A stretch of 64,000 nt of DNA from Psychroserpens ponticola (GCF_023556315.2 NZ_CP116221.1:3672001-3736000); one strand, 5' to 3'. Numbered from the stretch's first letter, positions 18,921-27,751 are shown. The notes: generated from the sequence alone by a model not told the origin. Numbers and translations are program-made.

Positions 18921-21275
18921 TTAAAAATCTAAAACGTCTTTTAAATCATCAGCTGGATCTTTTTCATCAGATGTGACATCTTTTAATTTATCACAATCGA
19001 CTTCTATTGAAAGTTCTTGAGGTTTTTCAAAATTACCTTTAGATATATTTAATTCTGAATCAGCATAGCAATCTTTCATATACAACGCCCAAATTGGCAG
19101 AGCCATAGCTGCTCCTTGACCATAAGTTATACTTTTAAAATGTGCAGCTCTATCTTCTGCACCAACCCAAACACCAGTTACTAGATTTGGAACTATTCCC
19201 ATAAACCAACCATCACTTTGATTTTGTGTCGTTCCAGTTTTACCAGCTATTGGATTTGTAAATCCATAAGGATATCCTGTTATAATTTCTTTATAAACAC
19301 CTTGATCAGCTCCCCAAGTTCGGCGAAGTCGAGCTCCAGAGCCAGACTCTGTAACACCTTGCATTAAATTAATGGTTGTGTAAGCTACTTCATCACTTAA
19401 GACATCACGACTTTCTGGAGTAAATTGATATAAAACGGTTCCGTTTTTATCTTCTATTCGAGTCACCATTACTGGTTTATTATAAACACCTTTATTAGCA
19501 AACGTCGAATAAGCTGCAACCATTTCATAAACGCTTAAATCTGGAGTTCCCAATGAAATTGCAGGAACAGGTGGAATATCTGATTCTACACCTAAACTTC
19601 TTGCCATATCAATTACTGGTTGCGGACCAACCTTATCCATTAATCGAGCAGTAATTGTATTGACTGAATTTGCAAGTGCATCTTTTAATGTTAAAAATCC
19701 ATCGTAACGACCATCAGAATTTTTAGTTGTCCATGGGTCTGGGTTTCCATATTTATCTGCTTCAATAGTTATTTGTTGTCTTGGTAGAGTATCACAAGGA
19801 GATAAGTGTAATTGATCAATAGCAGTTGCATAAACAAATGGCTTAAAGGTTGAACCAACTTGTCGTTTTCCTTGCTTAACATGGTCGTATTGAAAATGTC
19901 TATAATTCATTCCTCCAACCCAGGCCTTAACATGACCTGTTTGTGGATCCATAGACATCATTCCTGGATGCAAAAATGATTTGTAATATCGCATTGAATC
20001 GATGGGCTTCATAATGGTATCAATTTCTGATGCTTTTCCATCTTTCCAAGCAAAAACAGACATTTGCGTAGGGTTTTCAAATGAAGCTTCTATTTCTTTT
20101 TCTGTTTTGCCTTTATTTTTTAGAACCCTCCAACGTTCTGAACGTCTCATCGATGTTTTCATCAAGCTTTTTATTTCACTTTCATCAAGTTCTAAAAAAG
20201 GTGCTGTTTTATTTCTATCAGGTGTGTTTTGGTGGTCAAATTCTGCTTGAAGCCTAGGCATATGTCTTTGAACAGCGTCCTCAGCATGTTTCTGCATTCT
20301 AGAATCTATAGTCGTGTAAATTTTAAGTCCGTCGTTATATAAACTATAATTTCCTCCATCTGGCTTTGGATTATTTTTAATCCAATCCTTCATAAAACGA
20401 TCTAAATAGGCTCTAAAATATGTAGCAATTCCTTCTCGATGAGATTCGGGTGAATAATTTAAATCTAATTCAGTTTTTTGAAGTGAATCCTTTTGAATTT
20501 CTGTAATAAACTCATATTTTTCCATTTGGCTAAACACGACATTTCTTCTGTTTTTTGTACCTTCAGGATTACGATGAGATCTTGGATTATACAAAGACGA
20601 GTTTTTAAACATTCCAACCAACATTGCCGATTCTTTGATATCTAATTCCTTAGGTTCTTTACCAAAATATATTCGAGCTGCGCTTCTAATTCCATCTGCA
20701 TTATTTCCAAAATCATAGATATTGAAATACATCGCAATGATTTCTTCTTTTGTGTATTGACGTTCCAATCGAATAGCAATCACCCATTCTCTAACTTTTT
20801 GGAATACACGTTGTATTTTATTTGAAGAAACTTGCTTAGTAAATAATTGTTTTGCCAGTTGCTGTGAAATTGTACTCGCACCTCCTCCTTCTCCAAATTT
20901 AGCGATTGCTCTTAGTGTTCCTCTGGCATCTATACCTGAATGATCATAATATCTAATATCTTCTGTTGCAACTAAAGCGTCAACTAAATGTTTTGGTAAT
21001 TCACTGTAATCAACAGGAGTACGATTATCATTAAGATAGAACTTTCCTAAGGTTTTATCATCTGAAGAAATAATTTCAGTGGCTAAATGAGTTTTAGGAT
21101 TTTCAAGAATAGTATGATCTGGCATTTCGCCTAAAAAACCCCAAGACGCTAACAAGAACATCAATATGAATAACAAAACTCCACTAGCAAATGTCATCCA
21201 AAACCAACGTACATATTTAGAAAAATCAACAACATTAGTTGATGCTGATTTCTTTTTTACTGTTTTTTTTGCCAT
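18921..21275 (-). CDS. Penicillin-binding protein 1A (bifunctional transglycosylase/transpeptidase)
   Basis: Class A PBP, 784 aa, that polymerises and cross-links peptidoglycan on the outer face of the inner membrane. It has a lysine-rich N-terminus and one membrane helix (about 27-48). The GT51 domain has the catalytic glutamate in TEDIRYYDHSGID (about 105) and the block GGASTISQQLAKQL. The transpeptidase domain has SxxK in GSTFKPF (about 475), SxN in SVNTITARL and KTGTTQNQSDGWFMG (about 682). The frame opens at a TTG at 21281. The ATG at 21275 is chosen because it gives a typical start, MAKKTV. That places it two bases after the gldH TGA. A shared operon with gldH and ricT is likely. Confidence 0.93.
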   Translation of the reverse strand: MAKKTVKKKSASTNVVDFSKYVRWFWMTFASGVLLFILMFLLASWGFLGEMPDHTILENPKTHLATEIISSDDKTLGKFYLNDNRTPVDYSELPKHLVDALVATEDIRYYDHSGIDARGTLRAIAKFGEGGGASTISQQLAKQLFTKQVSSNKIQRVFQKVREWVIAIRLERQYTKEEIIAMYFNIYDFGNNADGIRSAARIYFGKEPKELDIKESAMLVGMFKNSSLYNPRSHRNPEGTKNRRNVVFSQMEKYEFITEIQKDSLQKTELDLNYSPESHREGIATYFRAYLDRFMKDWIKNNPKPDGGNYSLYNDGLKIYTTIDSRMQKHAEDAVQRHMPRLQAEFDHQNTPDRNKTAPFLELDESEIKSLMKTSMRRSERWRVLKNKGKTEKEIEASFENPTQMSVFAWKDGKASEIDTIMKPIDSMRYYKSFLHPGMMSMDPQTGHVKAWVGGMNYRHFQYDHVKQGKRQVGSTFKPFVYATAIDQLHLSPCDTLPRQQITIEADKYGNPDPWTTKNSDGRYDGFLTLKDALANSVNTITARLMDKVGPQPVIDMARSLGVESDIPPVPAISLGTPDLSVYEMVAAYSTFANKGVYNKPVMVTRIEDKNGTVLYQFTPESRDVLSDEVAYTTINLMQGVTESGSGARLRRTWGADQGVYKEIITGYPYGFTNPIAGKTGTTQNQSDGWFMGIVPNLVTGVWVGAEDRAAHFKSITYGQGAAMALPIWALYMKDCYADSELNISKGNFEKPQELSIEVDCDKLKDVTSDEKDPADDLKDVLDF

Positions 21276-21277
21276 AA

Positions 21278-21778
21278 TCAATTTGTTTTATCTCGCTCTA
21301 TTCTAAAACCAACATCTGTAATTCCTTCAAGGTTTAATACACCATATACTTCTCCATTTTTACGCATAGCATGCTGTATTTTAACCTTGTAATCTCCAGA
21401 TTCATTAAAAACAAAAGGTTCGTCGTAACCTTTATACCAAAGTTTGTTTTCTTTTATATCTGTAAAGCCTGTACCTAAAAAAGCTCCATCTGGCGCAGTC
21501 ATTCTATATTCTAAAGTATCTTTTACAATTTTACCATTTGGATAATTTAATTCTACAACCAAATATAAATTACTAAATTTATAATCGTTTGTATTTCTCA
21601 AATTCACAAACAAATTATAGTTGTTAATTGTATCTGGTGGTGTCACCATAAATGAAACAGCTGAATCTTTATTCCATTGATCTGGTATAGACTTATACTC
21701 ATCATAAACCCGATTAGAATCGCATGAGACTGCAATTAAGAATACTAAAAAAACAATGCAATATTTACTTTTTGGCAT
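21278..21778 (-). CDS. gldH: Gliding motility lipoprotein GldH
   Basis: GldH, 166 aa, is a lipoprotein required for gliding in Flavobacterium johnsoniae and is associated with the GldKLMN/T9SS machinery. It has a lipoprotein signal peptide with lipobox AVSC (Cys19). The family blocks RVYDEYKSIPDQWNKDS, LFVNLRNTNDYKF, DTLEYRMTAPDGAFLGTG and LEGITDVGFRIE agree with what I recall of the F. johnsoniae protein. Its start lies inside the 3' end of the ricT-like gene (14-base overlap) and its stop is two bases before PBP1A. Its expression is therefore tied to both neighbours. Confidence 0.9.
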   Translation of the reverse strand: MPKSKYCIVFLVFLIAVSCDSNRVYDEYKSIPDQWNKDSAVSFMVTPPDTINNYNLFVNLRNTNDYKFSNLYLVVELNYPNGKIVKDTLEYRMTAPDGAFLGTGFTDIKENKLWYKGYDEPFVFNESGDYKVKIQHAMRKNGEVYGVLNLEGITDVGFRIERDKTN

Positions 21779-22937
21779 TATTCTGTGGCTTTTGACGACG
21801 TCTTTGTTTCCCTTTATTATTTCTACGTTTGTTTTTACGTTTTGGACTATCGAAACGTGTTAAACTATCTTGACCAACAACGTTTTCAAACTCTGTTTTA
21901 GTATCTTCAATTAGATCTGCAGCATATTCTTCTAAGCTAGCTACTTTTTCTTTCGCTTTGTTTTTAATAATAATTTCTCTGACTTGATCCGTGGTAAGCA
22001 CATGCCAATTCATCCATTCACCTTCATAGGCATACCAAAGATGTCCTTTAAAAATATCTGTTTTCTGACATACAGCTGTTCCTTTTTCGGTATATAATTT
22101 CGTGTCATTTTTTGGAAATGCTTTTAAAGCATCTAAATAAGCGTCAAGCTCATAATTTAAACAACATTTAAGTTTGCCACATTGGCCTGCAAGTTTTAAT
22201 GGGTTTAAAGACAATTGCTGATATCTAGCTGCTGATGTGCTTACAGATCTAAAATCAGTTAACCAAGTGGAGCAACATAATTCTCTTCCGCAAGAACCTA
22301 TTCCACCAAGACGAGCTGCTTCTTGACGAAAACCAACTTGTTTCATCTCAATACGAGTTCTAAACTCTCGAGCAAATAACTTTATGAGCTCTCTAAAATC
22401 TACACGTTCTTCAGCAGTATAATAAAATGTAGCTTTGCTTGCATCTCCCTGATACTCAATATCGGAGATTTTCATTTTTAGTTTCAAATCAATAGCAAAT
22501 TGACGCGCTTTCACCTTCATAGGCTCCTCTTTGTCTCTTGCAGCTGACCATATATCAATATCTTTTTGAGATGCTTTTCTATAGATTTTCATGACGTTAT
22601 CTTCATCATTAATATCTATTTTTTTACGTTTCATTTGTACTCTTACTAATTCCCCTGTAAGAGTTACCATCCCAATATCATGTCCAGATTGTGTCTGCGT
22701 GGCAACAATATCACCAATACTTAAAGAAAGATTTTCGGTGTTTTTAAAATATAGTTTTCTTCCATTTTTAAAACGTACTTCAACACCTATAAAAGGCTCT
22801 TCACCTTGAGGTAACGACATATTTGCTAACCAATCAAAAACAGTTAATTTATTGCAGCTATCTGTGCCACAAGTTCCATTGTTTTTACATCCTTTTGGTT
22901 GTCCATCTTTTCCAGTTGAGCAACTTTTACAACTCAT
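21765..22937 (-). CDS. RicT/PSP1-domain protein
   Basis: PSP1 C-terminal-domain protein of the YaaT/RicT family, 390 aa. In Bacillus the relative forms an Fe-S complex that affects RNA maturation and development; the role in Flavobacteria is not established. The N-terminus has a cysteine cluster (CKSCSTG, CKNNGTCGTDSC). The core has EFRTRIEMKQVGFRQEA, then GIGSCGRELCCSTWL and GQCGKLKCCLNYE, which carry five conserved cysteines or more that fit metal-cluster ligands. The tail from about 365 is very basic (KRKNKRRNNKGKQRRRQK), suggesting nucleic-acid contact. It overlaps gldH by 14 bases. A 9-bp hairpin lies in the leader at 22954-22976. Confidence 0.85.
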   Translation of the reverse strand: MSCKSCSTGKDGQPKGCKNNGTCGTDSCNKLTVFDWLANMSLPQGEEPFIGVEVRFKNGRKLYFKNTENLSLSIGDIVATQTQSGHDIGMVTLTGELVRVQMKRKKIDINDEDNVMKIYRKASQKDIDIWSAARDKEEPMKVKARQFAIDLKLKMKISDIEYQGDASKATFYYTAEERVDFRELIKLFAREFRTRIEMKQVGFRQEAARLGGIGSCGRELCCSTWLTDFRSVSTSAARYQQLSLNPLKLAGQCGKLKCCLNYELDAYLDALKAFPKNDTKLYTEKGTAVCQKTDIFKGHLWYAYEGEWMNWHVLTTDQVREIIIKNKAKEKVASLEEYAADLIEDTKTEFENVVGQDSLTRFDSPKRKNKRRNNKGKQRRRQKPQNNAKK

Positions 22938-22953
22938 AAATTTAATATATAGA

Positions 22954-22976
22954 TTCTGAAAGGGTTTCTTTCAGAA
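22954..22976 (-). promoter_or_regulatory. Hairpin in the leader of the ricT-gldH-PBP1A operon
   Basis: TTCTGAAAG and CTTTCAGAA form a perfect 9-bp stem with a 5-base loop, 17 bases upstream of the ricT-like ATG. No T-run follows, so it is not a standard terminator. It could influence translation or mRNA stability; this is inference. Confidence 0.35.
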
Positions 22977-23170
22977 GGCGATTCATAGTTCTTTTGAAAT
23001 GTAAAGATAAGATTATTTATTGAGTAAAATAGATGAATAAATACAAGTGCTTTTCGTTTTTAAAAGTTATTCAATATGCTGTTTCTCAATTAATTAAAAT
23101 AAAAATATTAACTTATGCTCACAATTCCATTTTTTTTCGATGTTATTATATAAACTTAAAACCATTGATT

Positions 23171-24574
23171 ATGAAGTCAAAAATTACACTTTCCTTATTT
23201 GCAATTCTTTTTGCAGTTATAAGCTATTCTCAATCTCCAAACTCTCAAGTTGGTGGAGGGGAATTTGTATTTAATTCTGCTAAAAAACCATGCATAACTC
23301 CAGCACAACGAAGTGAAATGATTAAAAATGTTCAAACAAACATTGAAAATTTACAAAGAAAAAATCAATTGACATTTTCAGAACAGCGAAGAGGTAATCA
23401 TCCGCTTTTTATCTGGCCAATACAAAAAGCTAACGATGTAAGCTACAATGAAGTTTATAGCGTTTTTAATTATGTAGATCATGATACAGGGTTCCCAAAC
23501 CAAATTGAGGATTATACTTGTGGAGCCAGAACCTATGACACAACTGCTGGATATAATCATGAAGGTACAGATATCGTTACATGGCCATTTATGTGGAAAA
23601 TGATGGACGACGATGGTGTAGAGGTTATAGCAGCTGCTCCAGGTCAAATAATTGTAAAACATGATGGTGAATTTGATCGTAGTTGTGACGCTAGTGCTCC
23701 AATGGGAGACTGGAACTTAATAATAGTGCAGCATGGCGACGGAAGTGTAGCTGCTTATGGACACATGAAAAATGGGTCTCTAACTTCAAAAGAGGTTGGC
23801 GACATGGTTTCTGCTGGCGAATTTCTAGGAATTGTGGGAAGTTCTGGTATTTCTGATTTTCCACATTTACATTTTGAAGTTCTATCAGATGCAACATTTA
23901 CTGAAATAATTGACCCATATGTTGGAGTTTGTAACCCAACGAGTGTTGATTCTTGGTGGCAATCACAAAGGCCTTATAATGATCCTGGTATTAATGCCGT
24001 TTTAACTCATACAGCAGATCCTATTTTTCCCGAGTGTCCAACTGCTGAAATAACTAATGAAAGCAATCAGTTTGATGTTAATGATGAGGTATTCCTAGCA
24101 ATATATCTAAAAGATCAAACTGCAGGTTCTAGTGTTAATTTACGAGTTATTAAACCCGATGACACCGTTTTATTTGATTGGATTCATGATTTAACCGCTA
24201 ATTATTATACCTCTTGGTGGAGATGGAATCTTTTTCCAGATGTTGCTGGAGAATGGAAATGGGAAGCTACTTACGCAGGAGAAACTGTCACACATACTTT
24301 TAATGTCAATGATCCTTTAAGTATTGATGAAAATGATTTTAATCAAACGTCTGTGTATCCAAATCCATTTAATGATGTGATTCATATTTTATCACCAACC
24401 AAAATAGCAAATGCTAATCTTGTAGATGTTTTGGGTAAAACTGTTTTATCTCTCAAAGGGTCTTCGGAAGGCATTACAACAATTGACCTTTCTTCACTTT
24501 CAAACGGAATGTACTTTTTAATGCTAGAAAGTGATGTAAACGAAAAGAAAACAATCAAATTAATAAAGGAATAA
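23171..24574 (+). CDS. Secreted M23 peptidase with T9SS sorting domain
   Basis: Zinc endopeptidase of the LytM/M23 type, 467 aa. It has a signal peptide (MKSKITLSLFAILFAVISYSQ). The catalytic domain at about 100-250 has the ligand motif HEGTD (His130, Asp134), the block VQHGDGSVAAYGHMKNGSL, and PHLHFEV (His232 and His234), so all active-site residues are present. A beta-sandwich region follows, then a T9SS type A sorting domain with VYPNPFND and an end TIKLIKE. The frame is open from 23033, but the ATG at 23171 starts the signal peptide and is preferred. The target may be peptidoglycan of other bacteria or a glycine-rich protein. It is convergent with trhO. Confidence 0.9.
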   Translation: MKSKITLSLFAILFAVISYSQSPNSQVGGGEFVFNSAKKPCITPAQRSEMIKNVQTNIENLQRKNQLTFSEQRRGNHPLFIWPIQKANDVSYNEVYSVFNYVDHDTGFPNQIEDYTCGARTYDTTAGYNHEGTDIVTWPFMWKMMDDDGVEVIAAAPGQIIVKHDGEFDRSCDASAPMGDWNLIIVQHGDGSVAAYGHMKNGSLTSKEVGDMVSAGEFLGIVGSSGISDFPHLHFEVLSDATFTEIIDPYVGVCNPTSVDSWWQSQRPYNDPGINAVLTHTADPIFPECPTAEITNESNQFDVNDEVFLAIYLKDQTAGSSVNLRVIKPDDTVLFDWIHDLTANYYTSWWRWNLFPDVAGEWKWEATYAGETVTHTFNVNDPLSIDENDFNQTSVYPNPFNDVIHILSPTKIANANLVDVLGKTVLSLKGSSEGITTIDLSSLSNGMYFLMLESDVNEKKTIKLIKE

Positions 24575-24583
24575 TACTTTAGA

Positions 24584-24656
24584 TGTCAGTTTGAACGCAG
24601 TCGAAAACCTTAAGTCTTTGATCTTAAATAGCATTTCGACTGCGCTCAAACTGACA
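24584..24656. terminator. Long inverted repeat between convergent genes, probable bidirectional terminator
   Basis: Arms 24584-24606 and 24634-24656 match at 22 of 23 positions (TGTCAGTTTGAAC to GCTCAAACTGACA). They enclose 27 bases. It lies exactly between the M23 and trhO stops. Related CGACTGCGCTC sequences occur at 40179-40192 and, in part, at 34452-34462, so this is also a dispersed family. Confidence 0.65.
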
Positions 24657-24667
24657 TTTATGTATTT

Positions 24668-25732
24668 TTAAGACTTCATCGTTTCAAAAATATTTCTCAA
24701 ATCCTTTTTATAAGGCAAATGATCTGCTCTTCCCTTCTTGAAGATATCATTACTATTTCCTTGGCCTTTTCGCAATGCTTTTTGCTCCTCAAAAGGCAGT
24801 CTATTGATTTCCATACAGTTTGAAGAACAACAATTTTCCATGTGTTCTTTACAATCATCACACTGAATAAATAATAAATGACATGCTTCATTTGCGCAAT
24901 TAGTATGCAAATCTGCAGGCTTACCACATTGATGGCAGTTTGCAATAACATCATCTGAGATGCGTTCAGATCGACGTTCATCAAATACAAAGTTCTTACC
25001 TAAGAATTTATTTTCTAAATCATTAGCTTCTACTTGTCGTACATAGTTAATAATTCCTCCTTCTAACTGAAATACATTTTTAAATCCTTTGTGTTTGTAA
25101 TATGCGCTCGCTTTTTCACATCGAATTCCACCAGTACAATACATCACTAGGTTTTTGCCTTCTTTATGTTCTCTAAGATCTTCTTCAATAAGGTCTAAAG
25201 ATTCTCTAAACGTATCTACATCTGGCGTAACTGCGTTTTTAAAATGCCCTATTTCGCTTTCATAGTGATTACGCATATCGACCAAAACTGTATTTGGATC
25301 TTCAATTAAGTCATTAAATTTTGAAGCATTTACATGAACGCCTTTATTTGTAACATCGAAGGTATCATCATTTAAACCGTCAGCAACTATTTTATGACGC
25401 ACTTTAACTTTCAACTTTAAGAAAGCAAAATTATCATGCTCTACAGCAATGTTTAATCTTACGTTTTCTAAAAAAGAAATCGTGTCTAAATGATTTTTAA
25501 AAGGTTGAAAATTTTCTGCAGGTACAGAAAGCTGAGCATTAATGCCTTCTTTTGCAATATAAATTCTGCCTAAAACGTCAAAATCGTTCCAAGCTAAAAA
25601 CATATGGTTTCTAAAAATTTCTGTATTGCCAATTTTGGCGTACTTGTAGAAAGAGATAGTTAAGCGTTCTTTTCCCGCTTTCTCTATAAGTTCTGCTCTT
25701 TCTTTAGCACTTAAGTTATTGTACAGTTGCAT
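24668..25732 (-). CDS. trhO: tRNA uridine(34) hydroxylase TrhO (rhodanese-domain)
   Basis: TrhO (YceA family), 354 aa, makes 5-hydroxyuridine at wobble position 34 of tRNAs using oxygen. It has an N-terminal acylphosphatase-like domain (about 25-120). The rhodanese domain has catalytic Cys199 in MYCTGGIRCEKA and the block GFKNVFQLEGGI. The C-terminal extension has a cysteine-rich cluster: CHQCGKPADLHTNC, CHLLFIQCDDC and CCSSNC. Such a tail is known in Bacteroidota and other TrhO proteins and may bind zinc. The ATG at 25732 agrees with the family start. The gene has its own promoter-like TACCTTTG upstream. Confidence 0.9.
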   Translation of the reverse strand: MQLYNNLSAKERAELIEKAGKERLTISFYKYAKIGNTEIFRNHMFLAWNDFDVLGRIYIAKEGINAQLSVPAENFQPFKNHLDTISFLENVRLNIAVEHDNFAFLKLKVKVRHKIVADGLNDDTFDVTNKGVHVNASKFNDLIEDPNTVLVDMRNHYESEIGHFKNAVTPDVDTFRESLDLIEEDLREHKEGKNLVMYCTGGIRCEKASAYYKHKGFKNVFQLEGGIINYVRQVEANDLENKFLGKNFVFDERRSERISDDVIANCHQCGKPADLHTNCANEACHLLFIQCDDCKEHMENCCSSNCMEINRLPFEEQKALRKGQGNSNDIFKKGRADHLPYKKDLRNIFETMKS

Positions 25733-25784
25733 GCTATACTAATTTTTAAGATTAAAGATTATAACCATTTCTGGTATTGAGTTA

Positions 25785-25792
25785 CAAAGGTA
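25785..25792 (-). promoter_or_regulatory. Bacteroidota -7 promoter element for trhO
   Basis: Minus-strand TACCTTTG is an exact match to TAnnTTTG. It would start transcription about 45 bases before the trhO ATG. No clear TTG lies at the usual -33 spacing. Confidence 0.45.
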
Positions 25793-25828
25793 TAATTTTT
25801 AATAGAACATCGAATCGTTACAACAAAA

Positions 25829-25860
25829 AAAGCCTTTTAGACGATCTAAAGGGCTTTTTT
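25829..25860. terminator. Strong bidirectional-type hairpin between trhO and the 30-aa ORF
   Basis: A 13-bp stem (25829-25841 with 25845-25857, one G-T pair) around a CGA loop, flanked by A-run and T-run. It could end minus-strand transcription from the small ORF before it enters trhO. Confidence 0.75.
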
Positions 25861-25922
25861 GAGGACTAACTCGTTATTAATATTTTTAATTTGATCTTAA
25901 AAATATATTCCGAGTTAACCTC
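25861..25922. repeat. Long hairpin overlapping the stop of the 30-aa ORF
   Basis: The outer arms are GAGG plus TAACTCG with CGAGTTA plus CCTC. After a short internal loop, ATATTTTTAA (25880-25889) pairs with TTAAAAATAT (25897-25906). The structure includes the stop codon of the small minus-strand ORF. No T-run follows it directly. Structured RNA is possible; this is inference. Confidence 0.5.
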
Positions 25923-26007
25923 CATCGGCTTTACAGTTGCTGTTTATATGTACAGCTGCTGAAACACCTAATGCATTATTAAAAATAATTTTTCTAAAAA
26001 ATTTCAT
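25915..26007 (-). CDS. Possible 30-aa peptide gene
   Basis: An ATG-to-TAA frame of 30 codons on the minus strand. The peptide begins MKFFRKIIFNNALGV, is basic then hydrophobic at the N-terminus, and ends NSNCKADGG with one cysteine and a terminal Gly-Gly. Its stop codon lies inside a long hairpin, and a strong terminator follows. It is the only plausible coding sequence in the 450 bases between trhO and recA. I do not recognise a family with certainty, and no promoter match was found upstream. It could be a secreted or signalling peptide, a leader peptide, or chance. Confidence 0.4.
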   Translation of the reverse strand: MKFFRKIIFNNALGVSAAVHINSNCKADGG

Positions 26008-26123
26008 TCCAATTACAAGAATTAAATTTAAGTGGATACGTCATATAACTGACCTTTTTCATAACAAGATTTCCCAATCTCAATTGGTAGATGCAAAATG
26101 TTGAAAAAGGTTGCGTCAGAAGA

Positions 26124-26154
26124 TTGAAAAAAATTAAAAGTTATTGTAATTTAG
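26124..26154 (+). promoter_or_regulatory. Probable recA promoter
   Basis: TTG at 26124-26126 and TAATTTAG at 26147-26154 (one mismatch to TAnnTTTG) are separated by 20 bases, the spacing expected for Bacteroidota. The start of transcription would fall about 25 bases before the preferred recA ATG. Confidence 0.4.
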
Positions 26155-26183
26155 CAGACCTATCAAATAAAAAACAGATTGAA

Positions 26184-27188
26184 ATGAGTAGTGAAAAAGA
26201 CGCAAAATTAAAAGCCTTAAAACTAACGTTAGATAAGCTTGACAAAGCTTACGGAAAAGGCACAGTGATGAAAATGAGCGACCAAGCAGTCGTAGATGTA
26301 GATGCCATCTCATCTGGTTCTTTAGGATTAGATATTGCATTAGGAGTTGGAGGATATCCTCGTGGTAGAGTCGTTGAAATTTACGGGCCAGAATCTTCTG
26401 GTAAAACAACATTAACACTCCACGCAATTGCTGAAGCTCAAAAAGCTGGTGGTATAGCAGCTTTTATTGATGCAGAGCATGCTTTTGATAGAACATATGC
26501 CGAAAATCTAGGAGTAGACATAGGTAATCTTATTATTTCTCAACCAGATAATGGTGAGCAAGCTCTTGAAATTACAGATAATTTAATTCGCTCAGGAGCT
26601 ATTGATATTGTTGTGATAGATTCTGTAGCAGCTCTTACTCCTAAAAGTGAGATTGAAGGTGAAATGGGAGATTCTAAAATGGGTCTTCATGCACGTTTAA
26701 TGTCTCAAGCTTTAAGAAAATTAACAGGTTCAATTAGTAAAACCAACTGTACTGTAATTTTTATTAACCAGTTAAGAGAAAAAATTGGTGTTATGTTTGG
26801 GAATCCAGAAACTACAACAGGAGGAAACGCTTTAAAATTTTACGCCTCTGTAAGATTAGATATTAGAAGATCGACACAAATTAAAGAGACTGATGGTAAT
26901 GTTGCTGGAAATAAAACAAGGGTTAAAGTTGTAAAAAACAAAGTCGCTCCACCCTTTAAAATGTGTGAATTCGATATCATGTATGGTGAAGGAATTTCGA
27001 AAGTTGGAGAAATATTAGATTTAGCAGTTGAACATGAAATCGTCAAAAAGAGTGGCTCTTGGTTTAGTTATGGTGAAACAAAATTAGGACAAGGTAGAGA
27101 CGCAGTTAAATCGTTAATAAAAGACAATCCTGAATTAATGGATGAGCTTGAAGACAAAGTAAGAGCGCTCATTAAAGGTGACAATTAA
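26184..27188 (+). CDS. recA: RecA recombinase
   Basis: RecA, 334 aa, forms ATP-dependent filaments on single-stranded DNA for homologous recombination and repair. Walker A is GPESSGKT (68-75). The loop block [21 protein letters not shown] and the C-terminal [19 protein letters not shown] are standard. The frame opens at 26091, but the ATG at 26184 ([13 protein letters not shown]) matches the family start. The 31 extra residues would also overlap the predicted promoter. I saw no LexA-type operator. The gene stands alone: terminator hairpin directly downstream, different gene types on both sides. Confidence 0.97.
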   Translation: MSSEKDAKLKALKLTLDKLDKAYGKGTVMKMSDQAVVDVDAISSGSLGLDIALGVGGYPRGRVVEIYGPESSGKTTLTLHAIAEAQKAGGIAAFIDAEHAFDRTYAENLGVDIGNLIISQPDNGEQALEITDNLIRSGAIDIVVIDSVAALTPKSEIEGEMGDSKMGLHARLMSQALRKLTGSISKTNCTVIFINQLREKIGVMFGNPETTTGGNALKFYASVRLDIRRSTQIKETDGNVAGNKTRVKVVKNKVAPPFKMCEFDIMYGEGISKVGEILDLAVEHEIVKKSGSWFSYGETKLGQGRDAVKSLIKDNPELMDELEDKVRALIKGDN

Positions 27189-27202
27189 AATAAATTGACT
27201 TA

Positions 27203-27229
27203 AAAAATCCCTTAATAGGGATTTTTTTA
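27203..27229 (+). terminator. Rho-independent terminator of recA
   Basis: AAAAATCCCT pairs with AGGGATTTTT around TAAT, ending in a T-run. It begins about 15 bases after the recA stop. Confidence 0.88.
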
Positions 27230-27304
27230 TTTTTAGACGCAACCTTTTAGTAATTATTGTATCTATATAGCAATTAAGGTATGTATTGCCTAAATATTAA
27301 TTAT

Positions 27305-27718
27305 ATGAAGAAATTGCTTTTATTAAGTTTTTTAATCTGTACAGTATTGTCTTGTAGTCCTAATGATGATGATAATTCATCAAATTTTTACTATGAAACT
27401 TTACCGATTGAAAGTGTTATTATGCCAACAGAGTTTCAGTTGGGTGTCACTTATGAAATAAAAATGACTTACATAAAACCTTCTGGTTGCCACGTATTTA
27501 ATGATTTTTATTATTTAAGTGAGCTTAACCAAAGAACAATTGCAATTATCACAACCGTTTTTCCAGATCAAAATTGTGAAAACATTGAAGAGGAAGTAGA
27601 AGTAACTTTAAATTTCAATGTAAATGACCTTAATCCATATGTATTTAGATTTTGGCAAGGTGAAGACGATAATGGAAATGACACCTACTATGTTATAGAA
27701 ATTCCTGTAGTAGACTAA
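27305..27718 (+). CDS. Small lipoprotein, unknown function
   Basis: A 137-residue protein with a lipoprotein signal peptide and lipobox VLSC (Cys17), followed by an acidic stretch SPNDDDNSS. In Bacteroidota, acidic residues after the cysteine often mark surface export of the lipoprotein. The rest looks beta-rich, with two cysteines in SGCHVF and DQNCENIEEE that might form a disulfide. The frame starts at 27281 but the ATG at 27305 gives the signal peptide. It lies 33 bases before the sigma-factor gene, so it could be transcribed with it. No named family recognised. Confidence 0.75.
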   Translation: MKKLLLLSFLICTVLSCSPNDDDNSSNFYYETLPIESVIMPTEFQLGVTYEIKMTYIKPSGCHVFNDFYYLSELNQRTIAIITTVFPDQNCENIEEEVEVTLNFNVNDLNPYVFRFWQGEDDNGNDTYYVIEIPVVD

Positions 27719-27751
27719 TTAAATTCATATTAATTAATAAAACAAATACGT

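Noticed and set aside
21278-21281. TTG start for PBP1A at 21281
   Set aside because: The ATG two codons later gives a typical start (MAKKTV) and avoids overlap with the gldH stop.
25733-26183. tRNA or known riboswitch in the trhO-recA gap
   Set aside because: The hairpins there do not form a cloverleaf and do not match any riboswitch core I can recognise. They are reported only as hairpins.
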